A DNA stretch of 64,000 bases from Halorussus rarus (GTDB lineage Archaea; Halobacteriota; Halobacteria; Halobacteriales; Haladaptataceae). This document shows, one piece after another, positions 1 through 9,144 of the stretch. A program made the translations under genes and the position numbers. Position 1 is the stretch's first letter. The number at the start of each line of letters is the position of its first letter. The notes below the pieces were generated by a model, which saw only the letters and a program-made list of their open reading frames with translations, had not been told where the DNA came from and ran no database searches. Where the stretch lies: assembly GCF_003369835.1 (NCBI RefSeq), contig NZ_QPMJ01000002.1, positions 930,001 to 994,000 of the forward strand, in the 5' to 3' direction.

Positions 1-70
1 AGCACTCGACCCCCTGTTCGCCAACACTGCCAATATCCATATATAGCGGCTGAGAGATGGATGAAAGCGA

Positions 71-1174
71 TTAGAACGAAAGCTCAAAATGGTCCGTGTC
101 GGGGTCAGTGGAAGTCATCTCGTAGTCGGGTACTGCGGTACAGTACTCCAGCATCTCTGGAAAGAGGTGTGCAAACGAGATGGCGAGGGAGTGTGTTACC
201 GAATTAGCCGATGCATCGGTGTACTCCGCTGCGAACCCAGAAATTGCGTCACTATCGAATCGCCCCGAATCTCCGTTACCCGGTGCAACGGTGAAGTCAG
301 CAATTTTCCCGTCAGAGATTGCTACAGCAATCTTCTCGGTAGTGGATGTCATGACCGCAAGTTCGATGTCTACTGAAGTCTGGTAGTGGCGAAGATCCTG
401 AACGCGGAAGGATAGAATATTCTCCATCGAAAGATGATCTTCATCGTATATTGCTGTGAGTATCGGCTGATTCGGATCGTCAGTCGAATCTACAACAGAA
501 TCCTCCTGAATTGTCACCGAGGAGACTGTCCACGGATGGGCGGCGTGCGAGTCAAGAAGTAGCTCGTGATCTGGAGTCTGAAGCAGATCAACCAAATGGT
601 CGTATGGAGACTTTCCGAAACCTTCCCCATCAAGGTGCTCGTCACACGCCTTCCGATCCGCTTCATCCATTACTGCGGAAGGAAGCCACTGCTGGATCCG
701 TCGCTTCGTCTCCCTCGTGAAATCCTCTGAAACGGTACTGAAATCCACCGGGGGAGTTCGTTCAAACAATTCCTGCAAGTCGAAGTCGGAATCCGCTTCC
801 GACTGTGTACTAACTTCGATGCGGTCTGCCAACTGTTCAAGATCTTCAGCATACTCGCCAGTATATGAATCGACGTATTGCTGAATACGTTCGACATCCT
901 CCTGTGCGAGAACTGGTGCCGACTCTCCCGTTGGTTTAGAAGCGTCCGAGCGAGAAATGCCACTCTCCCCCGTCCAGTGGAGGTCCAGTTCGTATAGTGC
1001 CCAGACGAGTTGGTCCGGAATCTGATCACCGGCAGTGTAACCAGTGGATTGGTAAAAATCCGCAATCTCATCAGGGGTCTGAAGTGGGATAGGGTGATCA
1101 GCCCCCGGTATAGAGATATGCACGTAGTAACCCTCTTTCTCGTATCCCGATGAGTATTCCTTGAAAACAGCCAT
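71..1174 (-). CDS. Hypothetical acidic protein, unknown function
   Basis: A 367-residue acidic protein that I do not recognise. It starts MAVFKEYSSGYEKEGYYVHI and is soluble throughout, with no signal peptide, membrane segment or cysteine motif. The middle (about residues 90-210) is rich in Glu, Asp and Gln and looks helical; the C-terminal third looks like a mixed alpha/beta domain with stretches such as LSFRVQDLRHY and IELAVMTSTTEKIAVAISDG. It is transcribed toward the left edge and lies divergent from the AAA ATPase gene, with about 230 bp between them. The location in the accessory island hints at a defence or mobile-element role, but nothing in the protein itself shows one. Confidence 0.6.
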   Translation of the reverse strand: MAVFKEYSSGYEKEGYYVHISIPGADHPIPLQTPDEIADFYQSTGYTAGDQIPDQLVWALYELDLHWTGESGISRSDASKPTGESAPVLAQEDVERIQQYVDSYTGEYAEDLEQLADRIEVSTQSEADSDFDLQELFERTPPVDFSTVSEDFTRETKRRIQQWLPSAVMDEADRKACDEHLDGEGFGKSPYDHLVDLLQTPDHELLLDSHAAHPWTVSSVTIQEDSVVDSTDDPNQPILTAIYDEDHLSMENILSFRVQDLRHYQTSVDIELAVMTSTTEKIAVAISDGKIADFTVAPGNGDSGRFDSDAISGFAAEYTDASANSVTHSLAISFAHLFPEMLEYCTAVPDYEMTSTDPDTDHFELSF

Positions 1175-1408
1175 ATATCAGATAACCTACCGTCCGCCTC
1201 TTCAATCTGGTGTGTTAGCCATACCTGACCCCCGATCAGAATGCTCGGTGGAGTGTTCGGCCATTGATGATGCCGATGCAACCTCAAAGATGTCTCTCGG
1301 AAGGGGCCACAGTACGCCAGTCACCCTTCCAAGAGGAATTTAGAGAAGTACAAGGAACTGTTATCACGTTCGAGTGTCAGTTGGCTGTATACAGACTCTG
1401 AGGGCACG

Positions 1409-2635
1409 ATGGTTGATAATCTAATTCTCACTGTGAAGGATGTCGTTGAAGATGGAAACGAACTGGTTGTCGCATTTGGCAATCAGAACACAATTCTGGT
1501 GTACAATGACACAGGGGAAGAACTATCTCCCGGAGCAACGGTGCGGCTTGATGAAGACCAGATTAATGCAGTAGAGGTGATCCAGCCAGATGGATCCGAT
1601 TCGGGAAACTTAGTCGGTGTCGTCAAGCGAATATCTTCTGAGAGAATAATTGTTCAGACAGAGAATACACACCTCAGCGTGTTGTATCCCGATGAATTGG
1701 ATCTAAGTGTTGAGGACACTGTTGAGTTGGATTCTACTTCTGGAAGAATACTAGGTAAGATTGAGGATATTGATCCACCCACGTTTGATTCTTCGAACGA
1801 AATCTCCGATTTAAGTCGCTACCGAACAGAGAATCCGGACAATTCTTTCGACGATATTGGAGGGTTAGAGACCATCAAGGAGCGAGTTAAAGAGGTGGTC
1901 GAATTACCATTGAGCAAAAGCGACGAGTTTAGCGAAATCGGAGCAGATCCACCAACCGGTGTTCTATTCCACGGTCAACCAGGAACAGGTAAGACGCTGT
2001 TCGCAAGGGCTGTTGCTGATAGTCTGGAAGACGGAACGTTCTATAATATAAATGGCCCAGAAGTGCTTAGCAGATGGTACGGAGAAAGTGAACGAGAAAT
2101 TCGGCGGATATTTGAGGATGCTAGTCAGAGAATTGGGCCATCAATAATTTTCATTGACGAAATAGAAAGCATTGCCTCTTCGCGGGAGGGGGCAAGGGAG
2201 GTCAACCGTCGAATTGTAACTCAACTGTTGACGGTGATGGATGGGTTCGATGAATTCGAAGATGTAATTGTTATCGCTGCGACAAACCGTCCGGAGGATA
2301 TTGATCAGGCATTACGCCGTCCGGGTAGATTCGACCGTGAAGTAGAATTCCCTTCTGAGTTACCGATGGAGGACCGGGTTGATATATTAGAAACCGTCTC
2401 AGAGCAAGAGGAAATGAATGTCGCAGATTCAGTTGACTTTACCGGAATTGCAGAGGAAACCGAAGAATGGACCGGTGCTGAATTAAAGCGGCTATTGAAT
2501 GATGCAGCAGTATCGGGTGTAAAGGACAGCCGAACAACGATTATACCAGAAGATTTGGCACTAGCGTTAAGGCGGATCGAGCGATCACGGCGTGGGAAGA
2601 AAAATGAATCCGGAGGTGGGGAAAACAATGCCTGA
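1409..2635 (+). CDS. AAA ATPase, Cdc48/PAN-type single ring
   Basis: A 408-residue protein with an N-terminal beta-rich region (about 1-125, possibly OB-like, as in proteasome-activating and Cdc48-type ATPases) and one AAA module (about 145-390). Visible motifs are FDDIGGLETIKERV at the module start, Walker A GQPGTGKT, Walker B IIFIDEIES, and the second region of homology AATNRPEDIDQALRRPGRFDRE with its two arginine-finger positions, then a small helical lid. All catalytic residues look intact, so it should be an active hexameric remodelling ATPase. The last 8 nt overlap the next gene, so the pair is surely co-translated. The coding sequence is AT-rich for a haloarchaeon, which suggests recent transfer. 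The substrate is unknown. Confidence 0.88.
   Translation: MVDNLILTVKDVVEDGNELVVAFGNQNTILVYNDTGEELSPGATVRLDEDQINAVEVIQPDGSDSGNLVGVVKRISSERIIVQTENTHLSVLYPDELDLSVEDTVELDSTSGRILGKIEDIDPPTFDSSNEISDLSRYRTENPDNSFDDIGGLETIKERVKEVVELPLSKSDEFSEIGADPPTGVLFHGQPGTGKTLFARAVADSLEDGTFYNINGPEVLSRWYGESEREIRRIFEDASQRIGPSIIFIDEIESIASSREGAREVNRRIVTQLLTVMDGFDEFEDVIVIAATNRPEDIDQALRRPGRFDREVEFPSELPMEDRVDILETVSEQEEMNVADSVDFTGIAEETEEWTGAELKRLLNDAAVSGVKDSRTTIIPEDLALALRRIERSRRGKKNESGGGENNA
2612..2618 (+). promoter_or_regulatory. Strong ribosome binding site deciding the start at 2628
   Basis: GGAGGTG lies inside the end of the AAA gene, 9 nt before ATG 2628. It favours that ATG over the in-frame GTG 2592 and ATG 2604 and points to translational coupling. 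Such a clear Shine-Dalgarno site is uncommon in haloarchaea, where many transcripts are leaderless. Confidence 0.7.
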
Positions 2636-3878
2636 TATGCCAATGTGGGTCCCCTCTTTCTTGAAATCAGAGGACGAAGATGAAGATGAGTTGCCTCTGC
2701 GTGAGTTCATATATCTTGACGAGGTGAGTGTAGTTAGCTTGTTAGCCTCGTTGACGCGGGAAGTGACGGAAGCTCGCACAGATATCGATATGACAGAGAA
2801 CCGAAAGCGATGGCGGTTTCGACTGAAAGCCGCTCTTTCACATCTCCCGGTTGTTGGGGGCGGAAGTGCGAGCCGTGAGACAGTGAGTGTCGATAGAGAT
2901 ACTGAAGAAGTTGTTCGTCGGTCTCAGATCGAGTCTAAATTCGATGAATTATATGCCGAAACATCTCCCCATCTCCAGTTGACTGAGAAGGATACTAAAT
3001 CAGGCTTTCCCGCGTCTAATCTCTCTAAAGGAGGTCTCTTGGAGGTAGATGTCGAATTTTCTGGTCATGAGTTATTTCACTACTACAAAGCATTCCAGTA
3101 TCTGATTGATGTTGCTGAAGACGCTGAATACGAGTTTGATGATCAAGAGAAGCAGGCTATCGAGTTGATGGGCTCACTTTTTGGAGATCAAATTCCCGTC
3201 GTTGGTGAATTAGAGAATTATGTATTGGTTGACGGTGCGATTCAAGAGAAAGATGAGAACGTAGATGTTGAAGATGCGGAAAGTATCTGGATTGCTGGTA
3301 CTCTAGACCCAGAGATGCTTTGGCAAGAGCCTAGCCAATTCTTATATGAGGAAAACAAGTTTACAGCGTACGTTAGAGTGTCAGAAGCGCAGATCCAGAA
3401 GGACTGGGATCCAATTAAGCTGACTCGTGTTATCAAGAGTATCTCGAAGCCGATTGGGAATCAATTAAGTTCCGTTATTGATGCTGCATTTTCACAAGCA
3501 AAAGAGGAGTTCGATACTTCCGAGTTAGAAGAAGATGATCCAGATAGTATCGTAACGGACCATCATAACGAATATTTTGACTACATTGAGGAAGATGGAA
3601 ATCTGAGTCTGTCTTCAGATCGCCGTGAAGAGTTACTGGTCACCGCATACAGTGAAACAACAATACAACCGGATGAGTCGGAGTATGAACTTGAAACCCG
3701 GTTGCTAAGGGAGCTAACTCAAGTTGTGGAGGACGAGGAAGACGTGGACTTAGACCATGACACACTTGCTCAGCGAAGATCCGGAATAGTCGATAACGAG
3801 GAAAGTGTTACAGATTCCGACTCAAACACGTCCAAACGAAATTATCTTGAGGTGAGTTTTGTTGCAGTTTACTGGTGA
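2628..3878 (+). CDS. DUF6414-like protein coupled to AAA ATPase
   Basis: A 416-residue soluble acidic protein. The N-terminal segment (about 25-45) reads REFIYLDEVSVVSLLASLTR, which resembles the opening of the DUF6414 family, whose function is not established. A basic stretch follows (ENRKRWRFRLKAAL), then a long acidic mixed domain ending in EVSFVAVYW. No catalytic motif is visible. The start is chosen from the GGAGGTG site 9 nt upstream; the ATG overlaps the AAA stop by 8 nt. The tight overlap implies a fixed partnership in which the ATPase may remodel or load this protein. The family assignment rests on one motif only. Confidence 0.65.
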   Translation: MPDMPMWVPSFLKSEDEDEDELPLREFIYLDEVSVVSLLASLTREVTEARTDIDMTENRKRWRFRLKAALSHLPVVGGGSASRETVSVDRDTEEVVRRSQIESKFDELYAETSPHLQLTEKDTKSGFPASNLSKGGLLEVDVEFSGHELFHYYKAFQYLIDVAEDAEYEFDDQEKQAIELMGSLFGDQIPVVGELENYVLVDGAIQEKDENVDVEDAESIWIAGTLDPEMLWQEPSQFLYEENKFTAYVRVSEAQIQKDWDPIKLTRVIKSISKPIGNQLSSVIDAAFSQAKEEFDTSELEEDDPDSIVTDHHNEYFDYIEEDGNLSLSSDRREELLVTAYSETTIQPDESEYELETRLLRELTQVVEDEEDVDLDHDTLAQRRSGIVDNEESVTDSDSNTSKRNYLEVSFVAVYW

Positions 3879-4039
3879 GGGTGATCTGAGTGACTTTGGT
3901 CACCTCCCACAAGGGAAACCTCAGCCAGCACTAATCTGGGGACTGTCCTGTAGGATATGCTAGATGAGACAGACAGTAACGAAATCGTCGTCGAAGCCTT
4001 AGTCAGAAACGCCGACGCCGACCAGTAGAAGAAGCGGAG

Positions 4040-7000
4040 TTACTTCTGGAAGGTGATCTCGATCTTCAGGCTTGACGCCTCCTCGGGCATCCGCTCGAAC
4101 AGGTCTTGGACCTTCGTGTAGTCCTGTCCGGATCGCAGCGTCAGGCTGACTTGCGTCCGCTCGACGTCGGCGGTCCCCTGAAGAGCGCCGGGAACACCCT
4201 CCCGGTCTGGTAACATGAATGTGACGTCGCCGTAATCGACACTTCCTGTCTGGTGGTTATTCCGCCACTTGCTCCGCATCGCGGCAACGTCGTCGCCGTT
4301 GTACTCGAAGCGCCACGTGGGAATCTCTGTGTCTGCCTTCCGGAACGGGTACCCAGGGACCCAGTCGGAGGCTTTCTCCGAACCGGTCGTGTTGACGACG
4401 TACTCGGGCTCTTCGTCCTTCCCGATGTTCTCCAGCAGGTACGTCCGCACCATATACTCGGTAACACTGCTGTCGAACCGATCTGTGACCTTGTTCACCG
4501 TGAACTGGTCTCCGGGTTCCAGATCCTCGATGTACTCCAGGATCTGGTCGCCGATCCGCTCGGGAACGGTCGGAACGATCTTTACCGTCGTCGGGTCACG
4601 GTCTCCCAGCGATCCGAGGTAACGACCGCCAGCTTCCAAGACGTAGTCGTCTACGAGGAATTCGTTAACCGCCTCGCGGGCGACGGACTCGGTCTCGTCC
4701 GGCGGCAGAAACATCGACTCCTCGGCACGGATTTCGCCGATGATCGTGTCGAGGTTCGCGTAACCGTCGTCGTCGATGTGCGTCTCGATGCGGTCTACGA
4801 GAGACGATGCACCGACGACCTCCGCACCGCCGACGTCGCGGACCGTCGCGTCGGATTGGGGCTTATCGAGGATCTCGTTCCCTTTGACGATGACGTACTG
4901 CTCCTCACGAGCGAGCCGACCGATGGCCCGCATCACGACGTCGTGGCTGTCGCCGTCGATCCAGATCTCGCCGTCTTCGACGAGTTCCAGTTCGAAGTCA
5001 CCGATATCGAGGGCGGTCGTTCCGCTCCCGAACCGCTGACGCAGTTCCTGCTCGACATCATCGACACCCCACACGTCCACGTCGTCTTGCTGGACGAGGA
5101 CGGTGTCCAGCGAACTCCCGGAGAGATCATCGCGGAACCCTCCAGTGTCACGGGCGAGCACCGGTTTGTCCGAGAGCGCTTTGACAGTCGCATTTAGGAC
5201 GTCGTTCGCACTGCCAGGGATCGGAAGGTCCGGGTCGCGGAGGAACTGCTCGTAGATATCTTCTACCGAGATCTCTCCGCGACGTTCTAAGAGATCTTCA
5301 GCGATCTCCCAGACGTGCGACTGGAGGTCGAATGGATCTGCGGACGCTGAGTCCGCGATGTTCGAGGCATTCAGCTCTGCCTCGTCGTGAACGTACACGT
5401 CAAGTTCCATTGGCGTCATCTGCTCCCAGTCGTTGAGCAGATCGTTCCCGTCAAGCACCTCACCGTACAGGAGTTGGAGTTCTTCACGGAGTTCATTCTC
5501 CTCCTGCTCCCGCATTCCCTGGATCGACGTCCGAATTTCGTCATCGAGGGATTCGTCGGCGAGTACCTGCCGTGCGCCCTCGATGTACCGCGCCTTATCG
5601 ATGTACCGTGTCCCCGACTCGATGGCTTTGTCGCCCGAGGGTTGGACGAACACGAGCGTGTTACGCCACTCCCGGCCACGCCCGTCGTTCGTGATGACCT
5701 TCTCGACTTCCTCGTTCGTCCACTGGTCGTCCTTCACGACGACCTTGACCTCGCGGTCGTCCGGGATGTCCTGCATATCGTTCGTCCGGAATCCGACCGG
5801 ATGCGCGTTCGACCCGAAAATATCGGTGATGAAGTCCGCGACTTCAGCCTTCGCCGACGTCTCGGAGACGTCCACGGCCGCGTTCCGGATGAGCGCGTTC
5901 GGGTTCTGCCGGTCGCGGATCGCGTACTTCCCGTTCAGCTTGTGGAGATGCCACGCGACACCGTGGAGACGTTCGAGATTGAGGACAACGTCGGAGACAA
6001 GATCGCCAGTCTGGTAGGCACCCATGACGATCTCCGAGACCTCCGCGCCCTCGCCCTCGCTCGGCTTCAGCGAGTACAGGAGGATCGTGTTCAGAATACG
6101 TCGGCCGTGGGGAACATCGTCTTCATCGATGCGGCTTTTGATGTCGCCCGTCGCCGCGTTCAACCGCTCGTAGTTGATCTTCGCCAGCTCGTCCTCAAAC
6201 TCGATAGCGTCGATATCACCGTGCGTGATCAGATCCGTCTGATCCTGCATCTCCAAGAGAACCTTCGAGAAGAGGTAGATCATCCCCCGCGTGTTCTGGT
6301 TATCTTCGTCAGCGTAGTACCGCGTCTCAAGCGCGTCCAAAAGCACGGGATGGAACGGATACAGATCGTGCATCTCCGACAGCAGATCATCGGGAATGGA
6401 GACGTGATCCGACTGGTCGTACGCGTCGTAGTACCCATTGACGATTTCGCGGGCGGCGTTCTCGTTCACTGAATCGATCAGGCGGTGACGCAGGACCTCG
6501 CGTTTGTCCACCTGATTATTCATGTTGACCTCGACCGCCTGTTCCCGGTTCAGGATGTCGTGGACCTCGGAGCCCTCACGGAGGACAGAGACGATAGTGT
6601 ATAGTTCGAGATCGGAGAGCGCCGTCGATTCGAGGAGCGACTGGAGGAAGGCTTTGTTCGCACTTTTCCGGTCGCCCTGGAGTGTATCGAACCAGTCCTC
6701 CAGTTCGTCCACGAAGAACGCGACCGTGTCGTCGCCGACGGCCTCCTGAATCGTCTGCATATCGGGATACCCGCCCGAACTGAACGTTCCAGGATCGTAA
6801 TCGAGCGCCTCGAAGAACGGTTCCCAGAGATACTCATACTGCTCGTTCTGCATAGCGACTGTGACCGGCGTCGCCGACTCGGGAAGTGCCGTGTCGAAGC
6901 CTTCGACCGAGTCGCTTGCCCACGTACCTGCTGCGTCGGGGTCGTCGAAGCAGTGGTACAGCGCCACCATCTGGTGGGACTTCCCACTGCCGTACGGACC

Positions 7001-7246
7001 GTAGAGGATGTGCGTCCCACGCGGGTCATCGCCCGTGAGCGAATCACGGAGAATCGAAAGCGCCTCACGGAGCCCCTGGGTCATCAGGGTTCGCTCGAAG
7101 AAGAGTTCCGCGTCTGACTCGAACTCGTCATCGTCATCCACGTTGTAGAGCTTCACCTGGCCATCGATCTGCCCCTCTTCCCGAAGCTCACGGCTGAGAG
7201 TTACCGTGTCTTCGAGGGTGTTCGACAAGGATCCTGTCTGTGCCAT
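4040..7246 (-). CDS. Large P-loop ATPase, DUF499/BrxC/PglY-like
   Basis: A 1068-residue protein. Near the N-terminus it reads FFERTLMTQGLREAL (about 49-63), then Walker A GPYGSGKS (83-90) followed by HQMVALYHCF, and Walker B VAFFVDE (175-181). This arrangement of FF-x-RT, GxGSGKS-H and ALYH is typical of DUF499 and of the BrxC/PglY ATPases of BREX systems, which have similar length. The C-terminal half is acidic, has several possible winged-helix segments and ends in a beta-rich tail. ATG 7246 is preferred over an upstream TTG at 7279. It is divergent from the SNF2 helicase gene with a 143-bp gap. No PglX, PglZ or BrxA/B gene is in the window, so it is not a complete BREX locus here. Function in defence is inferred from family and context. 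Confidence 0.72.
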   Translation of the reverse strand: MAQTGSLSNTLEDTVTLSRELREEGQIDGQVKLYNVDDDDEFESDAELFFERTLMTQGLREALSILRDSLTGDDPRGTHILYGPYGSGKSHQMVALYHCFDDPDAAGTWASDSVEGFDTALPESATPVTVAMQNEQYEYLWEPFFEALDYDPGTFSSGGYPDMQTIQEAVGDDTVAFFVDELEDWFDTLQGDRKSANKAFLQSLLESTALSDLELYTIVSVLREGSEVHDILNREQAVEVNMNNQVDKREVLRHRLIDSVNENAAREIVNGYYDAYDQSDHVSIPDDLLSEMHDLYPFHPVLLDALETRYYADEDNQNTRGMIYLFSKVLLEMQDQTDLITHGDIDAIEFEDELAKINYERLNAATGDIKSRIDEDDVPHGRRILNTILLYSLKPSEGEGAEVSEIVMGAYQTGDLVSDVVLNLERLHGVAWHLHKLNGKYAIRDRQNPNALIRNAAVDVSETSAKAEVADFITDIFGSNAHPVGFRTNDMQDIPDDREVKVVVKDDQWTNEEVEKVITNDGRGREWRNTLVFVQPSGDKAIESGTRYIDKARYIEGARQVLADESLDDEIRTSIQGMREQEENELREELQLLYGEVLDGNDLLNDWEQMTPMELDVYVHDEAELNASNIADSASADPFDLQSHVWEIAEDLLERRGEISVEDIYEQFLRDPDLPIPGSANDVLNATVKALSDKPVLARDTGGFRDDLSGSSLDTVLVQQDDVDVWGVDDVEQELRQRFGSGTTALDIGDFELELVEDGEIWIDGDSHDVVMRAIGRLAREEQYVIVKGNEILDKPQSDATVRDVGGAEVVGASSLVDRIETHIDDDGYANLDTIIGEIRAEESMFLPPDETESVAREAVNEFLVDDYVLEAGGRYLGSLGDRDPTTVKIVPTVPERIGDQILEYIEDLEPGDQFTVNKVTDRFDSSVTEYMVRTYLLENIGKDEEPEYVVNTTGSEKASDWVPGYPFRKADTEIPTWRFEYNGDDVAAMRSKWRNNHQTGSVDYGDVTFMLPDREGVPGALQGTADVERTQVSLTLRSGQDYTKVQDLFERMPEEASSLKIEITFQK

Positions 7247-7358
7247 CTTGATACTTAAACACACCTCTTGGACACCCAATAAACACTATGGTCCTGCGAA
7301 CTTCCTCGCTTCTCAGGACCAATCAGACGTGCTCGCCTGCTTCGGTCGGTCACAAAAC

Positions 7359-7366
7359 GTATTTCA
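7359..7366 (+). promoter_or_regulatory. Probable TATA box of helicase operon
   Basis: GTATTTCA is centred about 28 nt before ATG 7390, the spacing of leaderless haloarchaeal promoters. It supports ATG 7390 rather than the in-frame start at 7288. Confidence 0.45.
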
Positions 7367-7389
7367 CGCGAACCTGTCTCTACGAGACT

Positions 7390-9144
7390 ATGGGAAGTTA
7401 CGACCTCGTTGATGTTGAGGTCACACACGAGTCTGCGGACGATTTTCTCGATTCATTGTCTGAGGATGGTGCAGAGGAGGATCATTTACAGAGCATCCAA
7501 GCTGTTCGTCTCCAAGCGGGCCAGCCGGACTCCGAACTTCGCTCGCTGAAAGAGTTGGACGAAAACTCCGTCAAGCTACTGGAACATCAGGTGGATGCAG
7601 CCTATCGGGCTCTCTTCGAAATGGACGGGAAGGCCCTTCTCGCTGACGAGGTCGGGCTCGGGAAGACCATCGAAGTTGGGATGATTCTCAAGGAGATGCA
7701 CTTTCGAGAGACGGACGAGTCAGTCCTCATCCTCACGCCTGCGCAGCTGGCGAAACAGTGGCAGGCTGAACTCCGGGAGAAGTTCGGCCTTGAATTCGTC
7801 TGCAACTACGACGATGAATTCGAGGACTTCGACGCGCATGACTACATCATTGCGAGCATCGACACCGCGAAGAGTGAGAGGCACCGCCAGACGGTTCTCG
7901 ACCGTGACTGGGACGTTCTGGTTCTTGACGAGGCGCACTACGTCAAGAACGAAGAGACGGATCGATACGACTTGATCGACCGACTTTCGTATAATTACGC
8001 GTTCTTCCTCACGGCGACGCCGATCCAGAATGAACTGACGGACCTGTATAACGTCGTCTCGCTTCTCCGTCCCGGACTGTTCGGCACACGCGACGTCTTC
8101 CACCAGTACTTCGTGAACAGCAATCAGGAGACGTTGGTGAACCGGGACGAGCTACAGGACCGGTTGAACAAGGTGATGATTCGGAACCGGCGAGAGGATA
8201 CGGATATCGACTTCACGGACCGAACCATCGATACACGGACATTCGATCCGACTCCGAAGGAACGTGAACTCTACCAGGCAGTCTCTGACTACGTCAAGGG
8301 TGCCTACAGCCAGGATCAGGGTCAGAAGCTCGTGTTGATGCTCCTTCAGAAGGAAGTCGTTAGCAGTCCCGTAGCGCTCAAGGAAACAATCGAGAAACGA
8401 CTCTATGAGCAGTCTGAACTCACCCACGCGGACGAACTAGAGTCAATTCTGGATCTGATCGAAGAGATTGATACAGTAACGAAACAGGAGCGCCTTCTGG
8501 ATATCGTCGAAGAAGCTCGTGACACCGTCGAAATGGGGCGTGTGATCGTCTTCACCCAGTTTCGGGCGACTCAACGCCAAGTACTTGATCGCCTCGCCTC
8601 AGAAGGGTATACCGTCCACGCGTTCCACGGTGGACACTCCAGTAGTGAAAAGGAACAGATCGTGGAGGACTTCGAGGAAGAAGGTGGAATCCTTGTTTCA
8701 ACCGATGCAATGAGTGAAGGTCGCAACCTTCAATTTTGTAACATAATGGTGAACCTGGATTTACCGTGGAATCCAATGCGCGTCGAACAGCGAATTGGAC
8801 GTGTTCACCGGATCGGACAGAAACGAAACGTCTTCATTTTCAACATGGCGCTAAAGGACACTGTTGAAGAATACGTACTGGAGCGGCTCTACCACAAAAT
8901 CGACCTGTTCCAACAGAGCGTGGGCGAGCTAAGTTCAATTTTGAGTCGGTTAGAAGAGTCCGGTACGAGCTTTGAAGATCAGATTTTCGACCGACTGGTT
9001 AATGCTGGTTCAGAGGTCGATCTGGAGAACGATTTCGATGCGATGGCCGTTGATCTGCAGGAACAACGTGAACTTGCGGATAAACTGGAGGAGTTCAACA
9101 ACGGAGTCTTCGAAGGATTCGACCTGGGGGAAAGCGATGACTGA
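7390..9144 (+). CDS. SNF2/RapA-type DEAH helicase
   Basis: A 584-residue superfamily 2 ATPase of the SNF2 type. It shows the Q-like region LLEHQVDAAYRAL, Walker A DEVGLGKT (86-93), motif Ia ILTPAQLAKQWQAEL, DEAH (180-183), motif III FFLTATPIQN, and in the second RecA lobe VIVFTQFRATQRQVLDRL, VSTDAMSEGRNLQFCN and motif VI EQRIGRVHRIGQ. All ATPase motifs are intact; there is no nuclease domain. The C-terminus (about 510-584) looks helical. It probably translocates on duplex DNA. The stop overlaps the next gene by 8 nt. Related SNF2 proteins (DrmD, BrxH) act in DISARM and BREX, and the divergent DUF499-like gene supports a defence role, but this is inference. Confidence 0.9.
   Translation: MGSYDLVDVEVTHESADDFLDSLSEDGAEEDHLQSIQAVRLQAGQPDSELRSLKELDENSVKLLEHQVDAAYRALFEMDGKALLADEVGLGKTIEVGMILKEMHFRETDESVLILTPAQLAKQWQAELREKFGLEFVCNYDDEFEDFDAHDYIIASIDTAKSERHRQTVLDRDWDVLVLDEAHYVKNEETDRYDLIDRLSYNYAFFLTATPIQNELTDLYNVVSLLRPGLFGTRDVFHQYFVNSNQETLVNRDELQDRLNKVMIRNRREDTDIDFTDRTIDTRTFDPTPKERELYQAVSDYVKGAYSQDQGQKLVLMLLQKEVVSSPVALKETIEKRLYEQSELTHADELESILDLIEEIDTVTKQERLLDIVEEARDTVEMGRVIVFTQFRATQRQVLDRLASEGYTVHAFHGGHSSSEKEQIVEDFEEEGGILVSTDAMSEGRNLQFCNIMVNLDLPWNPMRVEQRIGRVHRIGQKRNVFIFNMALKDTVEEYVLERLYHKIDLFQQSVGELSSILSRLEESGTSFEDQIFDRLVNAGSEVDLENDFDAMAVDLQEQRELADKLEEFNNGVFEGFDLGESDD

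Noticed and set aside
4253-6472. Long plus-strand open frames (for example 4253-5197 and 5387-6472) opposite the DUF499-like gene
   Set aside because: They are mirror frames of a GC-rich minus-strand gene. Their composition is arginine- and valine-rich without any domain, and the minus-strand frame has clear Walker motifs.
7247-7279. TTG start at 7279 for the DUF499-like gene
   Set aside because: TTG is a rare start and the added residues (GVQEVCLSIK) have no family character; ATG 7246 was chosen.
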